From the NCBI RefSeq assembly GCF_007197735.1, contig NZ_CP041637.1, positions 1,364,001-1,428,000 of the forward strand: a DNA stretch of 64,000 nt. Reading direction: 5' to 3'. Every line of letters begins with the position of its first letter. Within the stretch, counting starts at the first letter, position 1. The notes below the pieces were generated by a model. That model saw only the letters and a program-made list of their open reading frames with translations. It was not told where the DNA came from and did not search any database. Origin of the DNA: Formosa sediminum (GTDB lineage Bacteria > Bacteroidota > Bacteroidia > Flavobacteriales > Flavobacteriaceae). Below, one piece after another: positions 1 to 8,183 of this stretch. A program made the translations under genes and the position numbers.

Positions 1-359
1 AGCTCGCGTTTGCCATAAATATCTTTTAACGTAAGGTTTAATAATTCCGAACGTTGTTGCATCCCTTTTTCAATGGTTTCCCATTCTTTTTCATGAATTA
101 GAAAGGGTACAATGTTTAGTTGCCAAGAGCGGTGCATGCCTTTAGGGTCGTTGTAAACATTATACGTTACTCCGTTCTCGTCCATTAACCAATCCATCTC
201 GTTTTGTTTTGAGATCATGGCTTTATTACCCATATGGGTAAGATTGTTTAGTAATTTTTCCCAATTTGGATTTACAGACATATTAGATTTTAAGACTTCG
301 TCGTAATTCTTAAAGTCTGAAAAATAATTATCAAAAAGGGTGTTTTTATCAATGGGCAT
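1..359 (-). CDS. Circularly permuted type 2 ATP-grasp protein (N-terminal part, cut by window edge)
   Basis: Translated from the ATG at 359 downward, the frame stays open to position 1, so only about 119 N-terminal residues are visible. The segment carries the signature of the COG2308 (DUF404/DUF407) family: a GVTYNVY stretch, then WQLNIVPFLI, then ERGMQQR-like text (here EKGMQQRSELLN) followed by DIYG. In this family these residues precede a permuted ATP-grasp domain of predicted peptide or amide ligase function; the true substrate is unknown. Its start lies only 7 bases after the stop of the upstream transglutaminase gene, so the two are almost certainly one transcript. The pairing of this ATP-grasp with a transglutaminase is a conserved arrangement in many bacteria. 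Confidence 0.85.
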   Translation of the reverse strand, partial: MPIDKNTLFDNYFSDFKNYDEVLKSNMSVNPNWEKLLNNLTHMGNKAMISKQNEMDWLMDENGVTYNVYNDPKGMHRSWQLNIVPFLIHEKEWETIEKGMQQRSELLNLTLKDIYGKRE

Positions 360-366
360 TAATTAT

Positions 367-3300
367 CTATTTTTTTCTTAGATCTAAAGTATATGGAAAC
401 TCAAAATTAATTGGTTGTTCTATATATCTAAATTTACGAGAACCTTCATGGGTTTCTATATTTATACTAGAATTATTGTCGTCTTGTTCAATTTTTTCAA
501 CTTCAAAAATTTCGCCTTGTGTATGACCTTGATCCCAAAAACGATTAATACGTCTTGATTCTGCCTCATAACTATTTACAGGGTAAGTCTTATATGAACG
601 TCCTCCTGGATGAGAAACAAAATAAGTACAGCCTCCAATAGCGCGTTTGTTCCAAGTGTCAATAATATCAAAAACCAATGGGGTATCTACATCAATTGTT
701 GGGTGTAAAGAGGAGTGTGGATTCCAAGCTTTATATCTAATGCTTGCAACATATTCGCCTTTAACACCAGTGTTATTTAAATTTACTTTAACACCGTTGC
801 AAGTTAATACAAATCTTTCTTCTGTGAAATGAGAAACTTTTACTTGTAAGCGTTCTACAGAAGAATCTACATATCTTGCTGTACCGCCACCTGTCATTTC
901 TTCACCGAGAACATTCCAAGGTTCGATAGCCGCACGTAGCTCTAGGTTTATATTGTTTATTTCTACCATTCCATGTAATGGAAATCTAAATTCGAAAAAT
1001 GGATCAAACCAATCTTCTTTAAATTTGTAACCTGCTTTATTCAGTTGGTTTACAATATCTTTAATGTCTTCTCTTACATAGTGTTCTGTTAAAAATTTAT
1101 CGTGTAGTTCTGTGCCCCAACGTACTAAATTATGTTCGTAAGGTTTTTTCCAGAACCAAGCGACTAATGTTCTAACTAATAAATTTTGCATTAAGCTCAT
1201 TTGTGGGTGTGGTGGCATATCAAAGGCGCGTAGCTCTAAAATACCTAAACGTCCGGAGGATGAGTCTGGTGAGTATAACTTATCTATACAGAATTCTGCA
1301 CGGTGTGTATTCCCTGTTAAATCGGTTAAAAGGTGTCGGAATAATCTATCGGTTAACCAAAACGGGACTTTACCATTTTTAGGAATCTGGCTAAAAGCAA
1401 TCTCCAATTCATAGAGGTTTTCCATTCTTGCTTCATCTATACGTGGTGCCTGACTTGTAGCCCCAATAAATGCGCCTGAAAACAAGTACGATAATCCTGG
1501 ATGGTGTTGCCAAAATGTTAGTAAACTGCGTAACAGGCTTGGTTTGCGTAATAGTGGGCTATCTGCAGGAGTAATACCTCCTAAAGTAACATGGTTACCA
1601 CCTCCAGTTCCAGTGTGTTTTCCATCTAACATGAATTTTTCAGTACCTAAACGAGATTCTTTAGCTAAACGGTATAATGTTAATGTGTTATGTGTAAGTT
1701 CTTCCCAGTTTTTAGCAGGCTGTACATTTACTTCAATCACACCAGGATCTGGCGTAATTTTCATGGATTCTAAACGGTTATCATGAGGTGGATTGTAACC
1801 TTCTAGTACAACAGGAATTTTTAATTCTTTTGCAGTAGATTCTATAGAGGCTATTAAATCTAAAAAGATTTCTGCAGAATCTAGAGGTGGTAAAAATAAA
1901 TGCAATTTTTGATCTCTAACTTCTGCACATATAGCTGTCCTGATAAAGTAATTACAATCGTCTTGCGTTATTCCTTCTTCATTAACTTTTCGAATACGTC
2001 TTAAAACTTTGTTTTTATAGCTAGGTAGTTTCTTTTTCTTAGTAAAATTATCAGGCTGGTAGGTTGGGAATTCTCCTGTATTAGGTTCTCTTATAAGGGA
2101 GCCTAGCGGTAAGCGTAATCCTATAGGTGAATTTCCTGGTATTAAAAATAGGTGGTTGCGCCTAAATTGCCAGCTGTTGGTGTACCATTTATCTGATGTA
2201 TTATTTAATGGCAATACATAACCTACGGGTTTAGATTTACCGTCGTTTAAAATTTGTTTTAGTTTGTCTTTAACGAGTAAAATACTATCGTCTTTTGTAG
2301 GATCTACATCTATTGGTAGTTTTCCTTCTTCCCAGATAAAATAAAATGCATCCTCGTAAGTAGGAAGTATATATTTATCTGTAATATCTAAATATTTAGT
2401 AAGGGTCTTTAAAAATAGTTTATCGGCATTTTCTGGTAAAGTTGTTTGGTCTGCAAATAAGGCTAATAATTTTTTATTCTGCCATATTTTTTTTCCGTCT
2501 TTTCTCCAACACATTTCAATCTGCCAACGAGGTAGTGGCTCGCCAGGATACCATTTTCCTTGTGCTTGGTGTAATACGCTACCATTATCGTATTCATCGT
2601 AAAGTTTAGCTGCTAAGGTTTTTGCTAGTTCGCGTTTATGTGGTCCATCTGCAGCGGTATTCCATTCGTCAGATTCCATATCGTCTATCGATACAAAGGT
2701 GGGTTCTCCTCCCATGGTTAATCTAACATCGCCTTTTTCTAATTCTTTTTCAACTTTAAAACCAAGTTTATATATGGCTTTCCATTGTTCTTCGGTGTAA
2801 GGTTTTGTAACACGTGGCGATTCAAAAATACGTTTTACAGAATTTTCAAATTCAAATTCGGTTTCGCAAATATCAGACATACCTGAAACAGGAGCAGCAC
2901 TTTCAAAAGAAGGCGTACATGCTAGTGGGATGTGACCTTCTCCTGCTAATAGTCCAGAAGTGGCATCAAAACCAATCCAACCAGCACCAGGAAGGTAAAC
3001 TTCTGCCCAAGCATGGAGGTCTGTAAAATCTTCTTCAGGACCAGAAGGCCCGTCCAGAGATTTTTCGTCGGATTTTAATTGAACTAAATAGCCAGAGACA
3101 AAGCGCGCACCAAAACCAAGATGGCGTAAAGTTTGTACAAATAACCAGGCATAATCACGACAAGACCCTGTTTTAATTTCTAGAGTTTCCTCGCAAGATT
3201 GTACTCCAGGATCCATGCGGATGTTATAATTTAAATAATCGTATATTTTTTTATTGATATCGATTAAAAAGTAAATTGTTTTCCTAGGTGTGGTGTCTAT

Positions 3301-3720
3301 AGTTTTTAAGAAATTATCTAATAGCGGACCGCTTTCTGTGATTTCTAAATACGGTTGCAATTCTTTTTTCATTCTATCATCGTATGAAAAAGGATATTCT
3401 TCCGCACTCTTTTCAACAAAAAAATCAAAAGGGTTAATTGTTTTTAAATCGGCTATAATTTCTACTTCAATAGATAATTCTCTTGTTTTTTCAGGAAAAA
3501 TAAGTCGTGCCAAATAATTCCCAAATGGATCTTGCTGCCAATTAAAAAAATGATCTTTAGGTTCTATTTTAATAGAATATGCTTCAATAGGTGTTCTGCT
3601 ATGTGGGGCAGGACGTAACCTGAATATATGAGGAGATAAAGATACTAGCCTGTCGTATTTATACTTTGTTTTGTGAGAAATTACAATTTTTAATGCCATA
3701 AAGATTTCAATTAAAGACAT
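367..3720 (-). CDS. Transglutaminase-like / DUF2126 protein
   Basis: A 1117-residue protein. Residues about 9-95 match the bacterial transglutaminase N-terminal beta domain (KIVISHKTKYKYD). A transglutaminase core follows with a plausible catalytic triad: Cys187 in GSCRDYAW, His236 in LHAWAEVY and Asp252 in GWIGFDAT. The remaining two thirds is the DUF2126 (COG4196) region, with GGEPTF, GGGNHVTLGG and ELRAFDMPPHPQ motifs. No signal peptide is visible, so the protein is probably cytoplasmic. The family usually begins just before the K-V-x-H-x-T strand, so the internal Met8 (ATG at 3699) may be the true start. It is the first gene of a pair with the ATP-grasp protein. From what I recall of comparative-genomics work, such operons are predicted peptide-modifying or amide-ligating systems; the function here is unproven. 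Confidence 0.88.
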   Translation of the reverse strand: MSLIEIFMALKIVISHKTKYKYDRLVSLSPHIFRLRPAPHSRTPIEAYSIKIEPKDHFFNWQQDPFGNYLARLIFPEKTRELSIEVEIIADLKTINPFDFFVEKSAEEYPFSYDDRMKKELQPYLEITESGPLLDNFLKTIDTTPRKTIYFLIDINKKIYDYLNYNIRMDPGVQSCEETLEIKTGSCRDYAWLFVQTLRHLGFGARFVSGYLVQLKSDEKSLDGPSGPEEDFTDLHAWAEVYLPGAGWIGFDATSGLLAGEGHIPLACTPSFESAAPVSGMSDICETEFEFENSVKRIFESPRVTKPYTEEQWKAIYKLGFKVEKELEKGDVRLTMGGEPTFVSIDDMESDEWNTAADGPHKRELAKTLAAKLYDEYDNGSVLHQAQGKWYPGEPLPRWQIEMCWRKDGKKIWQNKKLLALFADQTTLPENADKLFLKTLTKYLDITDKYILPTYEDAFYFIWEEGKLPIDVDPTKDDSILLVKDKLKQILNDGKSKPVGYVLPLNNTSDKWYTNSWQFRRNHLFLIPGNSPIGLRLPLGSLIREPNTGEFPTYQPDNFTKKKKLPSYKNKVLRRIRKVNEEGITQDDCNYFIRTAICAEVRDQKLHLFLPPLDSAEIFLDLIASIESTAKELKIPVVLEGYNPPHDNRLESMKITPDPGVIEVNVQPAKNWEELTHNTLTLYRLAKESRLGTEKFMLDGKHTGTGGGNHVTLGGITPADSPLLRKPSLLRSLLTFWQHHPGLSYLFSGAFIGATSQAPRIDEARMENLYELEIAFSQIPKNGKVPFWLTDRLFRHLLTDLTGNTHRAEFCIDKLYSPDSSSGRLGILELRAFDMPPHPQMSLMQNLLVRTLVAWFWKKPYEHNLVRWGTELHDKFLTEHYVREDIKDIVNQLNKAGYKFKEDWFDPFFEFRFPLHGMVEINNINLELRAAIEPWNVLGEEMTGGGTARYVDSSVERLQVKVSHFTEERFVLTCNGVKVNLNNTGVKGEYVASIRYKAWNPHSSLHPTIDVDTPLVFDIIDTWNKRAIGGCTYFVSHPGGRSYKTYPVNSYEAESRRINRFWDQGHTQGEIFEVEKIEQDDNNSSINIETHEGSRKFRYIEQPINFEFPYTLDLRKK

Positions 3721-3940
3721 TACAATTTAAGAGAATTTTATGCGATTTTTTAAAGAAGTTCTAAAAAAAAACAAAAGATTGTATTTTGTCTATAAATTAT
3801 TATGCTTAAATGGTGTATTTGTAATTTTAAAGCATTTTTTTATCAAATAATATCGATATGATTTTTTTAATCTAGAATGAGCAATAAAAAATGTTAAGAG
3901 GAAGGTTTTATTTTTTTTGAAAGGGTTAGGAGGGTGAAAT

Positions 3941-5056
3941 TTAGAATGTTTTTTCAATTAGTCGTTTGGGGTGTTGGGTTGTATCATTAATAATTTCAAA
4001 ATCTATAACTCCTAAAAGTAATTCCTCTTCTGTTAAAACTTCTACTTTCCAAAGGCCTGGAATGATATTGTTTTTATAACTGTAACCACGGTAACCATTA
4101 TTTCTGCCCCCAGTAATGTCAAAACGTATGTTGTCTAATGTTACCCATTGCTCTAAAGTACTGTTATACCAATTCCAGCGGTGAATTATTGATTTTTTTA
4201 ATGCTGTAGGTGCAAAAATTGAAGAGAAAATATAAACAGGTTTATCTGGATTATGAATAAACTTAGAATTATAATCTCTCCAAAAAATATATTTTTCTTT
4301 TTGCTCGTAGGTTACAATATAATTATTGTTCTTTTTTACCACATTATGAGCTATAATTCCTGTTTGTAGAGCCAATGGCACGGGAGGTATAAGTTTAAAA
4401 TGATAAAATATATTTATTGAAATGTATATAGAGAGAATGAGAGTTACAAGTTTTCCTAAACGTATTTCTTGTCGGGTTGAAGGGCTTTTTACATATATAA
4501 ATGTGATGAGAATAATCGTACTAAACAAACTAGCTAGGCCAGAGATTAAAAAAATTGTAGGACTCATGGCTTTTATGAAAACAGGAATCATAAAAGTGAA
4601 AAATGTAAAGTTAATAAAGAAGTAAATACTAAACTGCAGATATTTGTTTGAAATACGTTTTTTTAAAAACTCATTAGCTAAAAATAAAGCAATTAAAATA
4701 ATGAAAAATGAAACTGTTTTAGATAACGAAACGCTTCTTGAAAAGTAAATAACATAGGCACTAGAGAGGCCACCAAAAAAAAATTGTATGGCTAATGGGA
4801 AATAATCTTCTGCGCGTTTTAAAATGGTGTTTTCCCAAGCACCATCATCTGTTAAATTGTATAAATATAAGGTTAACGTTAATGCAGACATATGTAAACA
4901 TAGCACAGTTAAATCGTAAACTCTATCTATGCGACCAAGCGTTAAAGAGTCAAAAATAAAACCACCAACAAAGAATATGATAGGCGCATATTTTTGGTGT
5001 CTTAAAATAAATTTATGAAAGCGACTTTTCTTATAATTATTCCACCTACTATTCAT
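3941..5056 (-). CDS. DUF2914 domain membrane protein
   Basis: A 371-residue protein with about seven hydrophobic segments over residues 25-230, followed by a soluble C-terminal domain. That last domain (about 265-360) has the DUF2914 pattern: a W-x-Y/W cluster, IRFDITGGR, NGYRGYSYK, then IIPGLWKVEV and an ILG-like turn. The family is common in Gammaproteobacteria and Bacteroidota, usually as a membrane-anchored protein; its function is not known to me. It is flanked by about 220 bases of AT-rich spacer on each side and appears to be a single-gene unit. Codon use is like its neighbours. Confidence 0.75.
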   Translation of the reverse strand: MNSRWNNYKKSRFHKFILRHQKYAPIIFFVGGFIFDSLTLGRIDRVYDLTVLCLHMSALTLTLYLYNLTDDGAWENTILKRAEDYFPLAIQFFFGGLSSAYVIYFSRSVSLSKTVSFFIILIALFLANEFLKKRISNKYLQFSIYFFINFTFFTFMIPVFIKAMSPTIFLISGLASLFSTIILITFIYVKSPSTRQEIRLGKLVTLILSIYISINIFYHFKLIPPVPLALQTGIIAHNVVKKNNNYIVTYEQKEKYIFWRDYNSKFIHNPDKPVYIFSSIFAPTALKKSIIHRWNWYNSTLEQWVTLDNIRFDITGGRNNGYRGYSYKNNIIPGLWKVEVLTEEELLLGVIDFEIINDTTQHPKRLIEKTF

Positions 5057-5289
5057 ATTATACGGGTTCCATCTGTTTTTTATAATAGTATAAACTTACT
5101 GCTTTTTAAATTGATTTATTAACTATAATAATTGCGTTCTTATTCTTAACACCAAGAAATTATTATTTGTTTAAAATGTATAGTTTTAGAACCTTAAGCT
5201 AGTCTTTTATTCTAAAATATTAAATTAAGCGATTTTATTACCTTTAAAAATGAATGTATAGCGTCTTAAATTTTAAAAACTTGAATGAT

Positions 5290-5954
5290 ATGAGATATAT
5301 TTTAAACAGTATTATGGTGTTATTAACGTTGTCTGTTGTAGCCCAAAACCCTAATTTTACATCTCAGTTATACAAAGAATATGCGCAGTATAAAGTTAAA
5401 GAATTTGATGCAAGACGGTTAAAACGGTAGGTGCTTCTATAGAAGGACGCGATATTAATTTGATAAGTGTTGGTAATGGGCCTATAAATGTGTTTTTGTG
5501 GTCTCAGATGCATGGCGATGAATCTACAGCAACGCAAGCATTATTCGATATATTTAATTTTTTAAATGGAGATCAATTTATAAATGAAAAACAACAGATT
5601 TTAAATTCACTGACATTACATTTTTTACCGATGTTAAACCCTGATGGTGCCGATTATTTAGCAGATGGTGCAATTGCAGTTGGAGAATCTGGATTGATGT
5701 TGCAACATATTATGAAAGAGAAATACATTCACAACTTCTTAAATCCTGAAACATTTGTAGATTTTAGACGTTATGATTTTTCTGATGAAGTGTTTAAAGG
5801 ATTGTCAATTAGAGAAGAAGAGGATTCTGATGGTGATTATGCAGGGGAGTGGTTTAGACGCGCAACTTACCCAACGACTGAAGAGTATACTAATCCAGAC
5901 AATGTAGCGGCTAATAAAGTTACTCCAGTAACACCTGTTTGGTGGGATGAATAA
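5290..5954 (+). pseudogene. Chimeric gene remnant: M14 carboxypeptidase head joined to SusD-like tail
   Basis: Starting at ATG 5290 there is a signal peptide (MRYILNSIMVLLTLSVVAQ) and about 45 codons that end at a stop at 5428-5430. The reading then resumes in another frame from about 5412 with KTVKTVGASIEGRDIN and continues FLWSQMHGDESTAT, the zinc-binding HxxE region of M14 metallocarboxypeptidases, then LHFLPMLNPDGAD. In real M14 enzymes this leads to the RRN-DLNRDA region, which is absent. Instead the same frame runs into KEKYIHNFLNPETFVDFRRY, WFRRATYPTTEE and a final VWWDE, which looks like the C-terminus of a SusD/RagB-like lipoprotein. Two deletions therefore seem to have occurred: one near 5405-5420 with a frame change, and one near 5645-5675 that joined two genes. 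The 8-base word GATGGTGC occurs on both sides of that second junction. The part from 5460 on is open and could still be translated, but no complete domain survives. Confidence 0.75.
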
Positions 5955-5974
5955 TAAAATATAAGTGGTTAACT

Positions 5975-6013
5975 AAAAAAAGCGTTTTCAATAATTATGA
6001 AAGCGCTTTTTTT
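5975..6013 (+). terminator. Bidirectional intrinsic terminator
   Basis: An inverted repeat with 16-base arms at 5975-5990 and 5998-6013 (A7-GCG-TTTTCA against TGAAAGCGC-T7, one mismatch, 7-base loop) is followed by T-runs in both directions. It sits between the gene wreck (plus strand) and the end of the PLP enzyme gene (minus strand), whose stop codon lies inside it. Confidence 0.75.
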
Positions 6014-7014
6014 AATTTATCTAAATCGGCTTTGGTGTGATTAGCAGAGAGTACAATTCTGCTTAAAACATCTTTAGGAGTGGGATAATGAAAATGTGTA
6101 ATTACTATGTTTTGCTTTAATAACGTCTCATAAAATCCAGGATTAAAATTATAAATATTTGGATAGTTATAATTGTATTTAAAAGTAGTATTAAACTGTA
6201 ATCCTTTAAAAAAGTATTCTAAATTAGCTTTAAGCTTATCTTGTTGTTGCTTATAAATTGCTTGCGATTGTATATACGCCTCTAAATATGCAGGACTCAT
6301 TCCTGAGGCTGTAGAAAACATTACCGTTGCTTTTATAGCGTTTATAAAGTTAGCATCTCCAGCAATAATACCTCCTGGTAATGCCATTGCTTTACCTAGA
6401 GAACTGACTAGAATTTTTTGATTTATATGTGTGGTAGGGATACTGTTAAAAACGCCCATGCCATTATCTCCTGTTATACCTAAGCTATGCGATTCGTCTA
6501 CAAGTAGAATGATTTTTTTATGCTCAGGAATAGTTTTAAGAAAATCAAAATTTACAAAGGTTACATTAGTAGTCGGAATAGCGTCGGTACAAATAACAAC
6601 AGTTTCAGGTGTATTGCTAACAAGGTTTGAATGTAGTCGGTTATCAACATATAAAGGCAAGCTGTTAGCTGCTAGTATTGCAGGATGTGTATTGGGATAA
6701 TGATAAAATTGGGAGCATATTGTTGCTAAATATTCTAACACTAATTTTCCTGCTAACATGCCTGAGGACACGGTAACACAAGATTCAGTTTGTAACTGAG
6801 AAGCTAATAAGGTTTCGGCTTCATTAAAAACTTTTAATTTTACATTTGCATGTCTAGAACTTCCATAGGCTGTTCCCCATGTTCTAATACCTTTTATAAT
6901 AGCTTCTTGAAAGGCGGGGAGTGTAGCCAGTCCTAAATAAGACGTGCCTCCAAAATAGGACATATTACTGTCGTTTATAGAGATTTTATCCTTGGGCGCC
7001 TTATTTACCTCCAT
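5995..7014 (-). CDS. AONS-like PLP-dependent aminotransferase class I/II
   Basis: A 339-residue fold-type I PLP enzyme of the alpha-oxoamine synthase group (8-amino-7-oxononanoate synthase, KBL and relatives). Visible landmarks are the substrate loop GTAYGSSRHANV near residues 47-58, the PLP-ring aspartate and histidine in VDESHSLG (Asp173, His176) and the Schiff-base lysine in SSLGKAMALPGG (Lys208). It is about 50 residues shorter than typical BioF and has no biotin genes nearby, so a BioF role is doubtful. It starts 6 bases after the dipeptide epimerase gene ends, in the same operon, and beside the remnant of an M14 peptidase. Those neighbours suggest cell-wall peptide metabolism, but the acyl-CoA and amino acid substrates cannot be read from the sequence. 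Confidence 0.8.
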   Translation of the reverse strand: MEVNKAPKDKISINDSNMSYFGGTSYLGLATLPAFQEAIIKGIRTWGTAYGSSRHANVKLKVFNEAETLLASQLQTESCVTVSSGMLAGKLVLEYLATICSQFYHYPNTHPAILAANSLPLYVDNRLHSNLVSNTPETVVICTDAIPTTNVTFVNFDFLKTIPEHKKIILLVDESHSLGITGDNGMGVFNSIPTTHINQKILVSSLGKAMALPGGIIAGDANFINAIKATVMFSTASGMSPAYLEAYIQSQAIYKQQQDKLKANLEYFFKGLQFNTTFKYNYNYPNIYNFNPGFYETLLKQNIVITHFHYPTPKDVLSRIVLSANHTKADLDKLKKALS

Positions 7015-7020
7015 ACGTAA

Positions 7021-8037
7021 TTACAGTAAAGTGACACCTGTCCCGTTTAAATTGCTATAGTGAGTTACTCCCTGATCTATTGTGATTCCTGTAGCAATAT
7101 CTTTGGCTAATAACATAGCACCATCCATGTCTACATAATTTAATAACGGAAGTAAATGTGCTATTGCCGAAATTCCAACCGATGATTCCGTCATACAACC
7201 TACCATGGTTTTCATTCCCAATTGTCTAGCTTCAATTAGCATGTTGCGAGCTGGGGTCAAGCCGCCACATTTTACAAGTTTTACATTTACACCATGAAAA
7301 TAAGTGTGACATTTTGCAATATCTTCACTTACCTGGCAACTTTCATCGGCTATAATAGGTAGTACAGAATCTTGATATAGTTTTTTATGGCCATCCCAAT
7401 GGTCGGCTTTTAAGGGTTGTTCTAAAAACTCAACGCCAAGTGCTTTTAATTTAATGGCATTATCTAATGCTTCATCTACATTCCAACCGCAGTTTGCATC
7501 AATTCTAAAAACAGCATCTGTATGTTTTCTTAATTCGGTAACAATCTTAATATCTTCATTGGTTCCTAATTTAATTTTATAAATAGGCCAAGGCAATTCT
7601 TTCATTTTTGCGACCATTTTTTCTACAGTATCAATCCCAATAGTATAATCTGTTATTGGGTTGTTAGAAATATTATAACCCCAAAGCTCGTATAACTTCT
7701 TGTGTTGTTTTCGTGCATATAAGTCGTTGTAGGCTAAGTCTAAGGCGCATAAAGCAAACATATTATGTTTTAAAAGCGGATACATTTTTGCCCAAAACAC
7801 TTCAGGAGTTTCATGAGTTGTAGCTTCAATAATAGGTCTTACTTTGGCTAGCTCCGTTTTCATTATGGGTACCGTAATATTGTAGTATGGGTTTGAAGTC
7901 GCTTCACCATAACCCGAAAATCCGTTGTCTTCTAACACAACAATTAAACTAGGCTGTACGTCTATAGATTCTCTAGAGATGGTAAAGGTGTGTTTTAATT
8001 GAAGAATGTAATCTTTTAAAATAAGTTTCATATACAA
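7021..8037 (-). CDS. Dipeptide (L-Ala-D/L-Glu) epimerase, enolase superfamily
   Basis: A 338-residue member of the muconate-lactonizing subgroup of the enolase superfamily. The N-terminal capping domain (about 1-110) is followed by the barrel with the catalytic KxK in YKIKLG, the metal ligands in RIDANCGW, EQP and ADES, and the second catalytic lysine in VKLVKCGG. The C-terminal DMDGAMLL stretch is the signature used to recognise dipeptide epimerases of the AE-epimerase type, which convert L-Ala-D-Glu from murein to L-Ala-L-Glu. Two starts are possible (MYMK; the second ATG is at 8031). It is the first gene of a pair with the PLP enzyme. Exact dipeptide specificity is inferred. Confidence 0.85.
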   Translation of the reverse strand: MYMKLILKDYILQLKHTFTISRESIDVQPSLIVVLEDNGFSGYGEATSNPYYNITVPIMKTELAKVRPIIEATTHETPEVFWAKMYPLLKHNMFALCALDLAYNDLYARKQHKKLYELWGYNISNNPITDYTIGIDTVEKMVAKMKELPWPIYKIKLGTNEDIKIVTELRKHTDAVFRIDANCGWNVDEALDNAIKLKALGVEFLEQPLKADHWDGHKKLYQDSVLPIIADESCQVSEDIAKCHTYFHGVNVKLVKCGGLTPARNMLIEARQLGMKTMVGCMTESSVGISAIAHLLPLLNYVDMDGAMLLAKDIATGITIDQGVTHYSNLNGTGVTLL

Positions 8038-8118
8038 ATGTCTTGTTACTCAAAAATACAGAATAATACGTTTTTATAGTTTTTAATATTTGTTTATTTT
8101 AAACACATGCTGTCTTTT

Positions 8119-8158
8119 TTTATAATAAAAATGCCTAACATATAGGTATGTTAGGCAT
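8119..8158 (-). terminator. Intrinsic terminator of the susCDE-amylase operon
   Basis: A perfect 12-base inverted repeat (ATGCCTAACATA at 8131-8142 and its complement at 8147-8158) with a 4-base loop. Read on the minus strand it is followed by TTTTTATTATAAAAAA. It lies 26 bases downstream of the amylase stop and closes the minus-strand transcript. Confidence 0.85.
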
Positions 8159-8183
8159 TTGAAATAGAAACTTATTTGAGTGC

